A stretch of 64,000 bases of DNA from JAHQVI01 sp963749875 (GCA_963749875.1 CAVVOX010000002.1:1612001-1676000), one strand, 5' to 3'. Positions 43,811-52,896 are shown, numbered from the stretch's first letter. Notes: generated by a model from the letters alone, not told the origin. Numbers and translations are program-made.

Positions 43811-44958
43811 TATTCAAGGCTCTTTCGTGTGGTTCGGATGGTCAGAAACAGGAAGACCGCGCCAAATCCCAGCATCGCGGCGATGTCTTTGAGGAAAAGC
43901 GGCCAGATGTCGCCCGCCAGGAAAACCGTCTGCAGACTTGGAATCAGATAACGCGCCGGGACGAGATAGGTGATGGCCTGGATGAGCTTTGGCATGGAGC
44001 CGATTTCGAAGATGAAACCGGAAAGCAGGGTGGCCGGCAGAAATCCCGAGAGAAGGGCCGCTTGCGATGCGACGAACTGGTTTTTCGTCGCGGACGAGAT
44101 CAGGAGGCCCTGACCAAGCGCCGGCACGAGAAAGGCGGCGGAGATGGCCAGCAGCGCCAGGAACGAGCCCCTGAGCGGCACGCCGAACAAAAAGACGCCT
44201 ACGCCCGTGCAAAGCGCCATCGCGCCAAGGCCGAGCACGAAATAGGGGAGCAGCTTGCCGACGATCAGCTCGACCGTCGAAATCGGCGTCGCCATCATCG
44301 CTTCCATCGTGCCGCGCTCCCATTCGCGGGCGACGACGAGCGCCGTCAGCAGCGTGCCGACAAGCGTCATGACGATGGCGATGACGCCGGGCACCAGGAA
44401 ATAGCGGCTCCGCAGCTCCGGATTGAACCAGAAGCGCGCCTCGAGGCTGACCCGCGGCGCCGCGCTCCCGCCGGATTGCCGCCCGGCGAGCCAGTTCTGC
44501 CAGACGCCTTGTGCGTAATTTTCCACGAATTTCGCGGTGTTGGGCTCCGAACCGTCCGTCAGCACCTGAATGCGGGCCGTCCGCGGATCGCGGGAGACTT
44601 CTCCGCCGAAGCGTGCCGGGATGACAACAATGCCGCGAATATCGCCCGCGATCAGCAGCGGCTCCAATTCGCGCCGGTCGCGCGCCTCGCTCACATTGAA
44701 GAAGCGAGAGGCGCGGAAAGCGGCCGCAAGGCTGTGGGATGGCTCGCTCGGCGCTTCGACCGCGAGGCCGATGCGAACGGAATTGGCGTCGAGCGAAACA
44801 CCATAGCCAAACAGGAAGAGAAGGATCAGCGGCAGGACGAAGGCGATCAGTATGCTGCTCGGATCGCGTACGATCTGGATCAATTCCTTGGCCAGAAGCG
44901 CGGTGAGGCGGCGCAGGCGGCCGGTGGATTCAGGCTGAATGGCTATCTCGTGTTTCAT
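43810..44958 (-). CDS. ybhS: ABC-2 transporter permease, YbhS-like
   Basis: A 382-residue ABC-2 permease: N-terminal cytoplasmic stretch, first helix (SILIAFVLPLILLFLFGYGV, ~34-53), a large periplasmic domain (~60-200), then five C-terminal helices. It has EWERGTMEAMMATPIS, the conserved cytoplasmic connector of this family, and LLSGFIFEIGSMP. The ATG at 44958 (MKHEIAIQ) follows a palindromic intergenic element; the frame is open upstream through that element but the residues encoded there are repeat-derived. Confidence 0.9.
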   Translation of the reverse strand: MKHEIAIQPESTGRLRRLTALLAKELIQIVRDPSSILIAFVLPLILLFLFGYGVSLDANSVRIGLAVEAPSEPSHSLAAAFRASRFFNVSEARDRRELEPLLIAGDIRGIVVIPARFGGEVSRDPRTARIQVLTDGSEPNTAKFVENYAQGVWQNWLAGRQSGGSAAPRVSLEARFWFNPELRSRYFLVPGVIAIVMTLVGTLLTALVVAREWERGTMEAMMATPISTVELIVGKLLPYFVLGLGAMALCTGVGVFLFGVPLRGSFLALLAISAAFLVPALGQGLLISSATKNQFVASQAALLSGFLPATLLSGFIFEIGSMPKLIQAITYLVPARYLIPSLQTVFLAGDIWPLFLKDIAAMLGFGAVFLFLTIRTTRKSLE

Positions 44959-44959
44959 G

Positions 44960-45124
44960 GCCCCACCCTCATCCGGCGCTAGCGCGCCGCCCTCTCCCAT
45001 CAAGGGAGAGGGCATGGCACTGAGTTTGCGGCGAGTTTGCCCTCTCCCCAAAGGTGAGCGCTTGGCGCTCACCGTAAAGGTTCGCGAGCGGGAGAGGGCG
45101 GAATGCGTAGCATTCCGGGTGAGG
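44960..45124. repeat. mosaic palindromic intergenic element (BIME-like)
   Basis: Several perfect stems: GCCCTCTCCC/GGGAGAGGGC (44989-44998 with 45004-45013); the same pair again at 45039-45048 with 45090-45099, enclosing GGTGAGCGC/GCGCTCACC (45053-45061 with 45065-45073); and CGGAATGC/GCATTCCG (45099-45106 with 45110-45117). This is the element whose minus-strand translation reads SPLMGEGG, widespread between genes in alphaproteobacteria. It lies inside an operon, between ybhF and ybhS, where it would fold in the mRNA. Confidence 0.85.
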
Positions 45125-45171
45125 CGGAAGCCACGCAAACGTGCCTGCCGATATAATGATCCGCACCGCCA

Positions 45172-46911
45172 TCATGCCGCCCGCCTTTCGGTGTCGCCTG
45201 AGGCTTCGACCAGATGAATGAAGGCGTCCTCAAGCGAGGGATTCGGCATCTCCTCGGAAACCGCCCGCGCTTTGAGCTCTTCCGGCGAGCCGAGCGCGAT
45301 GGTCTCGCTGCGGTACATCAGGGCGATCCGGTCGCAATATTCGGCTTCATCCATGAAATGGGTGGTGACGAGAATGGCGACGCCCTTGCGCACCAGCCCG
45401 TTAATATGCGTCCAGAATTCGCGGCGCGTGATCGGATCGACGCCGGAAGTCGGCTCGTCGAGGAACAGCGCGTCCGGCTCGTGCATGACGGCGCAGGCGA
45501 GCGCCAGGCGCTGCTTGAAGCCGAGCGGCAGGACTTTGGTGTTCGCGTTCAAATGGGGCCCGAGATCGAACGCCTCGATCATGGCATCGGTCTTCTCGGC
45601 CTTGCGCCGGCCGCCAAGGCCATAGACGCTGGCAAAAAACTCCAGATTCTGCCGGACGCTGAGATCGCCATAGAGCGAGAATTTCTGCGCCATATAGCCG
45701 AGCCGGCCGCGTGCATCGGCGGCGGCATGACGCAAATCGAAGCCCGCGACGCGCCCCTCGCCCTGCGTCGGCTTGAGCAGCCCGCAGAGCATTTTGAATG
45801 TCGTCGATTTGCCCGCGCCATTCGGGCCGAGAAGACCGAAGATCTCGCCCGGCGGGATGGAGAAGGTCACATCGCGCGCCGCGGTGAAATCGCCGAATTT
45901 TTTCGTCAGCCCGCGCGCTTCAATGACCAGGCCGTCGCCGGTCTTCGGCGCAACATTCCTGGCAAGCGCGGATTGTCCGCCGGGCGCACCGCCGAGTGTA
46001 TCGATGAACGCGTCTTCGAAGCGGGGCTCCGTGCTGCTCACCTTGACCGATTTGAAGCGGTCGCCCAGCGCGGCTTTCAGCCCCGCAGCACCGCCGGGCG
46101 GCACGTCCGCCGTCACGATCCGCAGAGCGTCGCCTTGGATCAGCGCGTCGATAATCCCGGCGCTATCGAGCACCTCGGTCAGCAATTTGCGCTTCCCGCC
46201 GTCCAGCTCGGTCGCCGTGAAGGTCCGGCCGGCAACCCGCCCGGTGAGATCTCCCGGTGCGCCTTCGAAGAGCGACCGGCCCTTATTGAGCAGGAGAACC
46301 CGGTCACAGCGCTCGGCCTCATCCAGATAGGCCGTGGACCAGATGACCGCGATCCCCTCCCCTTTCAGCGCCTGCACCATCTGCCAGAGCTCGCGCCGGG
46401 AGATCGGATCGACGCCGACGCTGGGCTCGTCGAGCAGCAAAACGCGCGGTGTCCGGATGAGCGCGCAGGCGAGGCCAAGCTTCTGCTTCATGCCGCCGGA
46501 GAGTTGCCCTGCGGGACGCGCGGTGAAAGGCTTCAGCGCGGTGAAACGGAGAAGCCTCTCGAAGGTCTCGGCGCGCTCCGCTTCCGGCAGCCCGCGCAAA
46601 TTGGCGTAAAGCGTGAGGTTCTCCTGGACGGTGAGATCTTCATAGAGCCCGAAGCGTTGCGGCATATAGCCGATCTGATTCTGGATCGCCTGCGGATTCT
46701 GCCGCGTGTCGAAGCCGAGCACCTCGATCCGGCCATCATCGGGTGCGAGCAATCCCGTCATCAGCCGGATCAGCGTCGTCTTGCCTGCCCCGTCCGGTCC
46801 GACGAGGCCGGTCAACATGCCCCCGTGAACCTCGGCGCTGACGCCGTCGAGCGCAATCTCGGCGCCGAAGCTCTTCTTGACCGACGACAAGCGGATGAGG
46901 GGCGGCGCCAT
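45172..46911 (-). CDS. ybhF: ABC exporter ATPase with two ABC domains, YbhF-like
   Basis: A 579-residue protein with two nucleotide-binding domains in tandem. Domain 1: Walker A GPDGAGKTT (~38-46), signature LSGGMKQKLGLACAL, Walker B LLLDEPSVGVDP. Domain 2 (from ~325): GPNGAGKST, the expected LPLGFKQRLALACAV signature with the first position degenerate, and LFLDEPTSGVDP. This double-domain layout is that of E. coli YbhF. It works with the HlyD-like YbhG and the two ABC-2 permeases, an efflux system linked to cefoperazone and cation tolerance in E. coli. It starts 9 bases after ybhG. Confidence 0.93.
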   Translation of the reverse strand: MAPPLIRLSSVKKSFGAEIALDGVSAEVHGGMLTGLVGPDGAGKTTLIRLMTGLLAPDDGRIEVLGFDTRQNPQAIQNQIGYMPQRFGLYEDLTVQENLTLYANLRGLPEAERAETFERLLRFTALKPFTARPAGQLSGGMKQKLGLACALIRTPRVLLLDEPSVGVDPISRRELWQMVQALKGEGIAVIWSTAYLDEAERCDRVLLLNKGRSLFEGAPGDLTGRVAGRTFTATELDGGKRKLLTEVLDSAGIIDALIQGDALRIVTADVPPGGAAGLKAALGDRFKSVKVSSTEPRFEDAFIDTLGGAPGGQSALARNVAPKTGDGLVIEARGLTKKFGDFTAARDVTFSIPPGEIFGLLGPNGAGKSTTFKMLCGLLKPTQGEGRVAGFDLRHAAADARGRLGYMAQKFSLYGDLSVRQNLEFFASVYGLGGRRKAEKTDAMIEAFDLGPHLNANTKVLPLGFKQRLALACAVMHEPDALFLDEPTSGVDPITRREFWTHINGLVRKGVAILVTTHFMDEAEYCDRIALMYRSETIALGSPEELKARAVSEEMPNPSLEDAFIHLVEASGDTERRAA

Positions 46912-46920
46912 GATCGCCTC

Positions 46921-47937
46921 CTAATCCTTCGATGCGACGGAGGGGCCCGCCTCCATCAGCCGGACCGTGACCGGCATGCCCTGGCGGAGCGCGTTGTCGG
47001 GATCTTTCACGGTAATGCGGAAGCGATAGACCAGATCGGCGCGCAGCTCGGGCGTCTCGACCGATTTCGGCGTGAACTCGGCGACCGGCGAAACGAAGCC
47101 GACTTGGCCCTCATAGGGCTTGCCGGGCCTTGTGTCCGTGAAGAGCTCGACACGCGCGCCGGGATGGATGAGGCCGAGCTGCGGCTCGCCGACATAGGCC
47201 CGCACCCGGACCGGCTCTTGTAGCGATAGCGTATAAACGGTCATGCCGGAGGACACGATCGCGCCCGACTCCACCGCCCGCGTCAGGATGATCCCATCGG
47301 CGGGGACGGACAGTTCGGTATCCGCGGCGGCGGTCTCGGCAATCTGGTTGCGGGCTTGCGCCGCCTCGAGCGCGGCCCGTGCGGCGGCGATGTCCTCCGT
47401 GCGCGGCCCTGCCAACGCCAACTTCAGTGTCGCTTCGGCAGATTTCAGCTGTGCCTCGGCATTGCGAAGCTGCGCGGCGGCGTTGTCGAAGGCCTGCTGG
47501 GAGGCGAAGTCGCGCTTGGCCAGCTGCTGCTGGCGTTTGAAGACGCCGCGCGCATTCTCCAGCGCCGCCTTACGCGCCGCGACATCGGCTTTCACCCGCT
47601 CGATCTCCTCGGGACGGCTTCCCGCTTCCAGCTTGGCGAGATTGGCCTTTTGCTGGGCGATATATGCGGTCTGCAGGGCCAGATCGTCGAGAAAGGGCCG
47701 TTTGTCGAGCTCGGCAATGCGCTGTCCGGCTTTGACGCTATCGCCCTCCTCGACCTCCATTTTGGCGACGCGGCCGCCGACCCGAAAGCCGAGTGCGACC
47801 TCGCGGATATCCACATTTCCGTAGAAGACCGGAGTGGAGGATTCCTCGGCAAAAATCCGGCTGTACAGAAGCCATCCGCCCCCGGAAAGGGCGGCGGCCA
47901 CAATCAAGAAAATCAAAATACGCCGTTTCATCATCAT
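46921..47937 (-). CDS. ybhG: HlyD/YbhG-type membrane fusion protein
   Basis: A 338-residue periplasmic adaptor anchored by one N-terminal helix (ILIFLIVAAALSGGGWLLY, ~7-25). Two lipoyl-like halves (FRVGGRVAKMEVEEGDSVKAGQ and VPADGIILTRAVESGAIV) flank a long alpha-helical hairpin of Ala/Leu/Glu-rich heptads (~85-200). It matches YbhG. First gene of the operon; a TetR-type palindrome lies 11-28 bases before its start codon. Confidence 0.93.
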   Translation of the reverse strand: MMMKRRILIFLIVAAALSGGGWLLYSRIFAEESSTPVFYGNVDIREVALGFRVGGRVAKMEVEEGDSVKAGQRIAELDKRPFLDDLALQTAYIAQQKANLAKLEAGSRPEEIERVKADVAARKAALENARGVFKRQQQLAKRDFASQQAFDNAAAQLRNAEAQLKSAEATLKLALAGPRTEDIAAARAALEAAQARNQIAETAAADTELSVPADGIILTRAVESGAIVSSGMTVYTLSLQEPVRVRAYVGEPQLGLIHPGARVELFTDTRPGKPYEGQVGFVSPVAEFTPKSVETPELRADLVYRFRITVKDPDNALRQGMPVTVRLMEAGPSVASKD

Positions 47938-47947
47938 TCACCTTGAA

Positions 47948-47965
47948 TGACTGACCAGTCAGTCA
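47948..47965. promoter_or_regulatory. TetR/CecR operator
   Basis: Perfect 8-bp inverted halves TGACTGAC and GTCAGTCA separated by CA, between the ybhG start and the divergent TetR gene. Position and symmetry fit an operator for the adjacent CecR-like repressor controlling both directions. Confidence 0.75.
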
Positions 47966-48037
47966 TAAATTGGTATTAGCGGCACAGCATGTCAACTCCT
48001 CTTGCTGACGCGAGATATCAAACACCAAGGAGACATT

Positions 48038-48670
48038 TTGAGCAGTTCAAACGAACCGCCCCAAAAAGACGTAAAGAGCGAGCGCGTTCGACTGATTTTG
48101 GCCGCCGCCGTTCAGGAATTCGTCGAAATGGGGTTCGCAGCCGCACGGCTCGACTCGATTGCCGAACGGGCGGGCGTGGCGAAAGGCACGGTCTATCTTT
48201 ACTTCGACAGCAAGGAGGTCCTGTTCGAGGAGGCGGTGCGCAGCATTATCCTGCCGACGATCGAGCGCGTTGAATTCATGGCGGTGGCGCCGGAAGGCAG
48301 TGCCGAGACCTTGCTGAGAGCGGTAATGACCGCCTTTTACCGGGAAGTGATCGCCACCGACCGAAAGCGCGTCATAAGGTTACTGATCGGAGAAGGCCCG
48401 CGCTTTCCCGAACTGCTCGCCTTTTATCACCGTGAAGTCATCTCACGGGGTCTGTCGGCGCTCCGGAAGATCGTGGCCTATGGTATCGAGCGCGGAGAGT
48501 TCGATAAGCGCGCGAAGACCACCTTCCCGCAGATTCTGCTTGCGCCGGCGATGGTTGCCGGGCTCTGGAAGATGCTGTTTGAGGATCTTGAGGGAATCGA
48601 TCTGGATCGGTTCTGTGAAGCGCATCTCGACCTCGTCCTTAACGGCCTGAAGGCGCGCCAGGGCGAATAG
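48038..48670 (+). CDS. cecR: TetR-family regulator, CecR-like
   Basis: A 210-residue TetR repressor. The N-terminal helix-turn-helix (~14-58) has FAAARLDSIAERAGVAKGTVYLYFDSKEVLF; the C-terminal ligand domain is of the YbiH/CecR type (IGEGPRFPELLAFYHREVISRG). TTG at 48038 is the preferred start because AAGGAG lies 5 bases before it; farther-upstream codons lack a ribosome site. Divergent from ybhGFSR, as cecR is in E. coli, with a perfect palindrome between them. Confidence 0.88.
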   Translation: MSSSNEPPQKDVKSERVRLILAAAVQEFVEMGFAAARLDSIAERAGVAKGTVYLYFDSKEVLFEEAVRSIILPTIERVEFMAVAPEGSAETLLRAVMTAFYREVIATDRKRVIRLLIGEGPRFPELLAFYHREVISRGLSALRKIVAYGIERGEFDKRAKTTFPQILLAPAMVAGLWKMLFEDLEGIDLDRFCEAHLDLVLNGLKARQGE

Positions 48671-48848
48671 GGGCGCGACCGGCCGTGCCGTGGCTGCTGG
48701 CGATAGATTGTCGCGCTCCTGTCGGTCGCTCGCAATAACGGGCGCGAGATTTGATTCGATCTCAAGTGATGCTGTTCTATTGCAAATCTCCTCCGATAGG
48801 GGGACCATAATCCGCTCAAAAATAAGCAAGAGAAAAGGGAGAGGCGCC

Positions 48849-49172
48849 ATGTGCCAGATTTTTGCGGGACAGCCGCAAGACAATTACGAGTCCGAGAAAC
48901 GATCGGTTCGGCTCGATGGCCATTCGACAAGCATTCAGCTTGAGAAGATCTTCTGGCAAATCCTGGAAGAGATTGCCGCACGAGAGACGATGAGCCTGGC
49001 CAAGTTCGTCAGCAAGCTGCATGACGAGGTCATGACTACTCATGGCGAAACCCGCAACTTCGCCTCGCTTCTACGCTGTTGCTGCCTGATCTATCTCGAT
49101 CGGCAAAATCCGCAGGAAAGCCGCCGGTTCGGCATCCCGGCCGGCACGCCGATCCTTACGGCAGCCGAATAG
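48849..49172 (+). CDS. ribbon-helix-helix domain protein
   Basis: A 107-residue protein whose middle (~18-85) is a ribbon-helix-helix of the RHH_4 type: RSVRLDGHSTSIQLEKIFWQIL, then EIAARETMSLAKFVSKLHDEV. Small proteins of this type are widespread in alphaproteobacteria and are thought to bind DNA or protein partners; function unknown. A strong GGGAGAGG precedes the ATG at 48849. Three cysteines in a row follow (LRCCCLIY). Confidence 0.8.
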   Translation: MCQIFAGQPQDNYESEKRSVRLDGHSTSIQLEKIFWQILEEIAARETMSLAKFVSKLHDEVMTTHGETRNFASLLRCCCLIYLDRQNPQESRRFGIPAGTPILTAAE

Positions 49173-49506
49173 CGCCAGAGCGTAACCGGTTGGAAAGCGT
49201 AGCAGGCCGCTACCACCCGTGCCGCGCCGATTTGACCTATTCTGCATGAGATGGATCAGCAGGTCATCGAATTCGCGAGGTCACGTGAGACGTAGAGCCG
49301 CTTTCATATTGCCGCCGGCTGATCGCGGCGACACTCGGTCCAGAGCTGCCTCTGCTACGCCCGTCCTTGCGCAAAATCCAACTCAGACGATGCGGCCCGT
49401 GACGCTTCCCTGCCGCCGATTGCACACGCGAGGGCGCGCCGGCCATGGACGCGGCTTCCAACCGGACGGCCTGGACTTTACCTGATCAGACCAGAGGAGA
49501 CGGCTT
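49173..49506. other. intergenic region before the glyoxalase-like gene
   Basis: No gene supported. Open frames here have no family features. AGAGGAGA at its end is the ribosome site for the GTG start at 49507. Confidence 0.4.
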
Positions 49507-49902
49507 GTGGCGAAAGCCATTCACATGATGATCCGCGTGCTCGATGAGCAACGCTCCGTCAGCTTCTATCAGAACGCCTTCGGTCTGGGCATTGCGGACC
49601 GTTTCGCCTTCGACGGTTTCACCCTCGTCTATCTGCGCAACGCCGAGGCCGATTTCGAGGTGGAGCTGACAATCAACCACGGTCAGCAAGAGCCTTACAC
49701 CCATGGCGGCGCCTATGGCCATATCGCCTTCGCGGTCGACGATCTCGAAGCCGAGCACGCCCGAATGAAGGAGCTCGGCTACAATCCGGCCGACATCAAG
49801 GAATTCCATCGCGACGGCGCGCTGATGGCCAAGTTCTTCTTCGTGCAGGATCCCGACGGATACAAGATCGAGGTTCTTCAAAAACATGGACGGTATCGCT
49901 GA
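49507..49902 (+). CDS. VOC-family lactoylglutathione lyase-like protein
   Basis: A 131-residue protein of the vicinal-oxygen-chelate family, very like glyoxalase I. The four metal ligands are in place: His6, Glu53 (EVEL), His72 (GHIAF) and Glu122 (KIEV), with nearly the spacing of E. coli GloA. It would condense methylglyoxal-glutathione hemithioacetal to lactoylglutathione. The start is GTG with AGAGGAGA upstream. The next gene follows after 70 bases; a functional link with it is not evident. Confidence 0.85.
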   Translation: MAKAIHMMIRVLDEQRSVSFYQNAFGLGIADRFAFDGFTLVYLRNAEADFEVELTINHGQQEPYTHGGAYGHIAFAVDDLEAEHARMKELGYNPADIKEFHRDGALMAKFFFVQDPDGYKIEVLQKHGRYR

Positions 49903-49972
49903 ACCGGCCGGCGACAAGCTGAGCGGTCCGCCTTGCCGGTCCGCTCTCATCAACAATCAGGGAGGAGAGGAC

Positions 49973-50521
49973 ATGCGGGTCATAGATAAACGGACAAGGC
50001 TTTCCCGCCGCGGATTTCTCAAGGGAAGCGGCGCGGCCACGGTGGGCCTTGTCGCCCTGTCGGTCGGCTCGGGCATGATCATGGGCGCAAACGGCGCCTG
50101 GGCGATGCCGGTCAAGAACCTCAAGCCCGAGACCATGCAGACGCTCATCCAGATGGCGCGGGACATCTATCCGCACGACCAGCTCGCGGATAAATATTAC
50201 GCGCTGGCCGTTGCCGGTTATGACGAGCAGGCTGGCACCGATGCGGCCGTCAAGGCGATGATCGAGGACGGCGTCGCCGATCTCGACTCCGCCGCGCAGG
50301 CCGCGCACGGCGCGCGTTATGTCGGCGTCGGCTGGGAAGCCCAGCGCGTGGCGATCCTGCATGAGATCGAGAAAGGCAAGTTCTTCCAGGCGGTACGTAG
50401 CGGTCTCGTCACCGGGATCTACAACAATCACGACGTCTGGCCGAAGTTCGGTTATGAGGGCGCGTCCGCCGAGCTGGGCGGCTATCTCCACCGCGGCTTC
50501 GACGATATCGACTGGGTCTAA
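49973..50521 (+). CDS. Tat-exported gluconate-dehydrogenase subunit 3-like protein
   Basis: A 182-residue protein with a twin-arginine signal (LSRRGFLKGSG, ~10-20, then a hydrophobic core). The mature part resembles the small (subunit 3) component of membrane sugar/alcohol dehydrogenases: ARDIYPHDQLADKYYALAVAGYD and GSGMIMGANGAWA near the cleavage site. GGAGGAGAGG precedes the ATG. In these enzymes the small Tat-signalled subunit carries the flavoprotein to the periplasm. The GMC flavoprotein is the next gene, 156 bases on. Confidence 0.8.
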   Translation: MRVIDKRTRLSRRGFLKGSGAATVGLVALSVGSGMIMGANGAWAMPVKNLKPETMQTLIQMARDIYPHDQLADKYYALAVAGYDEQAGTDAAVKAMIEDGVADLDSAAQAAHGARYVGVGWEAQRVAILHEIEKGKFFQAVRSGLVTGIYNNHDVWPKFGYEGASAELGGYLHRGFDDIDWV

Positions 50522-50677
50522 CGGCGCGTCCTAGTGGTCTGACTCTGACATCTCGTTCCCTCAATGTCAGCCCGGGCCACTCGCTTAACCTTTTGTTATG
50601 GTTCGACTTATCCCAACGGAATTCCACTTGCCACCGGATTTATCCGTTTGAGTCGAACCACTTGGGAGGAAACAACA

Positions 50678-52249
50678 ATGGCAGCCCCTTACGATTTGAA
50701 CGATGGCAGCGTCGTGGTGGTGGTCGGCTCCGGCGCGGGCGGCGGCACCCTCGGCACCGAGCTGGCCCTGAAAGGCATCGACACGGTGATCCTCGAAGCC
50801 GGCGGGCGTCACGAGATCGCGGATTTCGTGAATGACGAATGGACCATGTTCAGCAAGATCTCATGGCTGGACAAGCGCACCACATCCGGCAACTGGCGGG
50901 TCGCGAAGGATTTTCCAGGGCTCCCGGCCTGGATCGTCAAGGCCGTGGGCGGCTCGACCGTCCATTGGGCGGGCGCTTCGCTCAGACTCCAGGAGCACGA
51001 GTTCAAGGGCCGCACGACCTATGGCGAGATTGAAGGCACCAACCTGCTCGACTGGCCGATCACCCTGGCGGAGATGGAGTCTTATTACGCCAAGGCCGAG
51101 GACAAGATGGGCGTCACCCGCACCAACAACATCCCAGGCCTGCCCGGCAACAACAATTTCAAGGTGATGAAAGCCGGCGCCGATAAGCTCGGCTACAAGG
51201 TCTGTCACACCGGCCGGATGGCGATCAATTCCGAGCCGCGTGACGGCCGCGGCTCCTGCCTGCAGATCGGCTTCTGCTTCCAGGGCTGCAAGTCGGGCGC
51301 GAAATGGTCCACGCTCTACGCCGAGATCCCGGAAGGCGAGGATACGGGCAAGCTGGAAGTCCGCCCGAATTCGCAGGTGCTGAAGATCGAGCACGACGCA
51401 AACGGCAAGGTGACGGGCGTCGTCTATGCCGACAAGGACGGCAAACATCATCGCCAGAAAGCGCGGGCGGTCTGCGTGGCGGGCAATTCCATCGAGTCGC
51501 CGCGGCTGCTCCTGAACTCGGCATCGTCCATGTTCCCGGACGGGCTGGCGAACTCTTCCGGACAGGTCGGCAAGAACTATATGCGCCATACGACCGGCAG
51601 CGTTTACGCCATCTTCGACAAGCCGGTGCATATGTATCGCGGCACGACCATGGCCGGCATCATTCAGGACGAGGCGGAGAACGATCCCTCCCGCGGATTC
51701 GTGGGCGGCTACGAGTTCGAGACCTTGTCGCTCGGCCTGCCTTTCATGGCCGCGTTCCTCGATCCGGGCGCATGGGGCCGGTCTTTCAGCTCGGCGATCG
51801 ACCGATACGACCATATGGCGGGTATGTGGATCGTCGGCGAGGACATGCCGCAGGAGAAGAACGCCATCACGCTGCATCCGACCGAGAAGGACGAATATGG
51901 CCTGCCCGTTCCGAATGTGCATTTCGACGACCATCCGAACGACATCGCGATGCGGAACCATGCCTATCAGCAGGGTAGCGCTCTCTATGACGCGGTCGGC
52001 GCGGTCCGCACCTTCCCCACGCCGCCTTATCCGTCCACGCACAATCTCGGCACCAACCGCATGAGCGAGAAGCCGGACGACGGCGTCGTGAACAAATGGG
52101 GCCAGACGCACGATGTGCCGAACCTGTTCGTGTCCGATGGCAGCCAGTTCACGACCGGCGGAGCGGAAAATCCGACGCTCACGATCGTTTCGCTGGCGAT
52201 CAGACAGGCGGATCACATCGCCGACCGAATGAAGAAAGGCGATCTCTAA
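50678..52249 (+). CDS. GMC-family flavoprotein dehydrogenase
   Basis: A 523-residue GMC oxidoreductase of the gluconate-2-dehydrogenase/sorbitol-type large-subunit group. The N-terminal FAD-binding GSGAGGGTLGTELA (~17-30) is followed by LEAGG. GSTVHWAG lies at ~90, a cysteine-rich stretch GSCLQIGFCFQGC near 190-205, and the C-terminal HNLGTNRM, GGAENPTLTIVSLA with the active-site His/Asn region. It has no signal peptide, so it is probably exported by hitchhiking on the Tat-signalled small subunit. GGGAGGAAAC precedes the ATG at 50678. Substrate unknown; electrons may pass to the cytochrome c encoded just downstream on the other strand. Confidence 0.85.
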   Translation: MAAPYDLNDGSVVVVVGSGAGGGTLGTELALKGIDTVILEAGGRHEIADFVNDEWTMFSKISWLDKRTTSGNWRVAKDFPGLPAWIVKAVGGSTVHWAGASLRLQEHEFKGRTTYGEIEGTNLLDWPITLAEMESYYAKAEDKMGVTRTNNIPGLPGNNNFKVMKAGADKLGYKVCHTGRMAINSEPRDGRGSCLQIGFCFQGCKSGAKWSTLYAEIPEGEDTGKLEVRPNSQVLKIEHDANGKVTGVVYADKDGKHHRQKARAVCVAGNSIESPRLLLNSASSMFPDGLANSSGQVGKNYMRHTTGSVYAIFDKPVHMYRGTTMAGIIQDEAENDPSRGFVGGYEFETLSLGLPFMAAFLDPGAWGRSFSSAIDRYDHMAGMWIVGEDMPQEKNAITLHPTEKDEYGLPVPNVHFDDHPNDIAMRNHAYQQGSALYDAVGAVRTFPTPPYPSTHNLGTNRMSEKPDDGVVNKWGQTHDVPNLFVSDGSQFTTGGAENPTLTIVSLAIRQADHIADRMKKGDL

Positions 52250-52297
52250 CAGCTTGAGCACCTGGCGGAACCGGCAGACCGGCGCGAGATTGCAACG

Positions 52298-52328
52298 GAC
52301 CCCGCCTGCGATGGGCGGGGTCTCATTT
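52298..52328 (+). terminator. rho-independent terminator after the GMC gene
   Basis: Perfect 9-bp stem GACCCCGCC (52298-52306) and GGCGGGGTC (52314-52322), 7-base loop, followed by TCATTTT. It lies 49 bases after the GMC dehydrogenase stop on the plus strand. Confidence 0.75.
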
Positions 52329-52518
52329 TCCGGCGGTCTGGTCAGCGGAACGGCCGAGCGCGGAACCTGCCCCCCCGTCCGGCGTGTTCGGCTCCATAAC
52401 AGGAGCCCCCATGGCGCCGCGCTTACATCAGAATGACACGGACGTCCCCATATGTGCGGCACCATGACGGCTGCCGACGTTTACCATGGCATAGGGATCG
52501 GATCACGGGAGACGGGCG

Positions 52519-52896
52519 CTACTGCCCGGTTCGCAGCGTTTCGACAAAGGCGAGAATATCCGCGACCGCCTTCAAGGGCAGTTTCACCGGGGCCGCGTTC
52601 GGCGGCACAGTGTCCATTTGCCGTTCATGTCCTTCGATAATGATAAAGGCGGGATGCGGATGCTCGGCAAAAAACCGCTGGAAGCGCGCCTTGTAGTTCG
52701 GGATTTTGTTCACCAGCAGTTGGAACGAGGGCGTGCTGCCGATGCCGCCATATTTGTTATAGTCGCCGATCACATGGCAGCGTGAGCAGTGTTGCTCGGC
52801 AATCTTGCGGCCTTGCACAGCGTCGCCGGCAGCCCAGGCTGGTTGTACGCTGACGGCCAGCGCCAGAAGCCATATTTTCGGCGTAAGAGCGTTCAT
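52519..52896 (-). CDS. monohaem cytochrome c
   Basis: A 125-residue class I cytochrome c with a signal peptide (LLALAVSVQPAWA) and one haem site CSRCH (~37-41). A GGIGSTPSF loop follows, and the likely axial Met is in ERQMDTVPP. Convergent with the GMC dehydrogenase gene. Gluconate-type dehydrogenases use a c-type cytochrome as third subunit, so this may be the electron acceptor, though it is on the opposite strand. The ATG at 52896 begins directly with the signal peptide. Confidence 0.85.
   Translation of the reverse strand: MNALTPKIWLLALAVSVQPAWAAGDAVQGRKIAEQHCSRCHVIGDYNKYGGIGSTPSFQLLVNKIPNYKARFQRFFAEHPHPAFIIIEGHERQMDTVPPNAAPVKLPLKAVADILAFVETLRTGQ

Noticed and set aside
45214..47223. 669-codon plus-strand open frame
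   Set aside because: Antisense to ybhF and ybhG; long only because of high GC. No domain, wrong composition.
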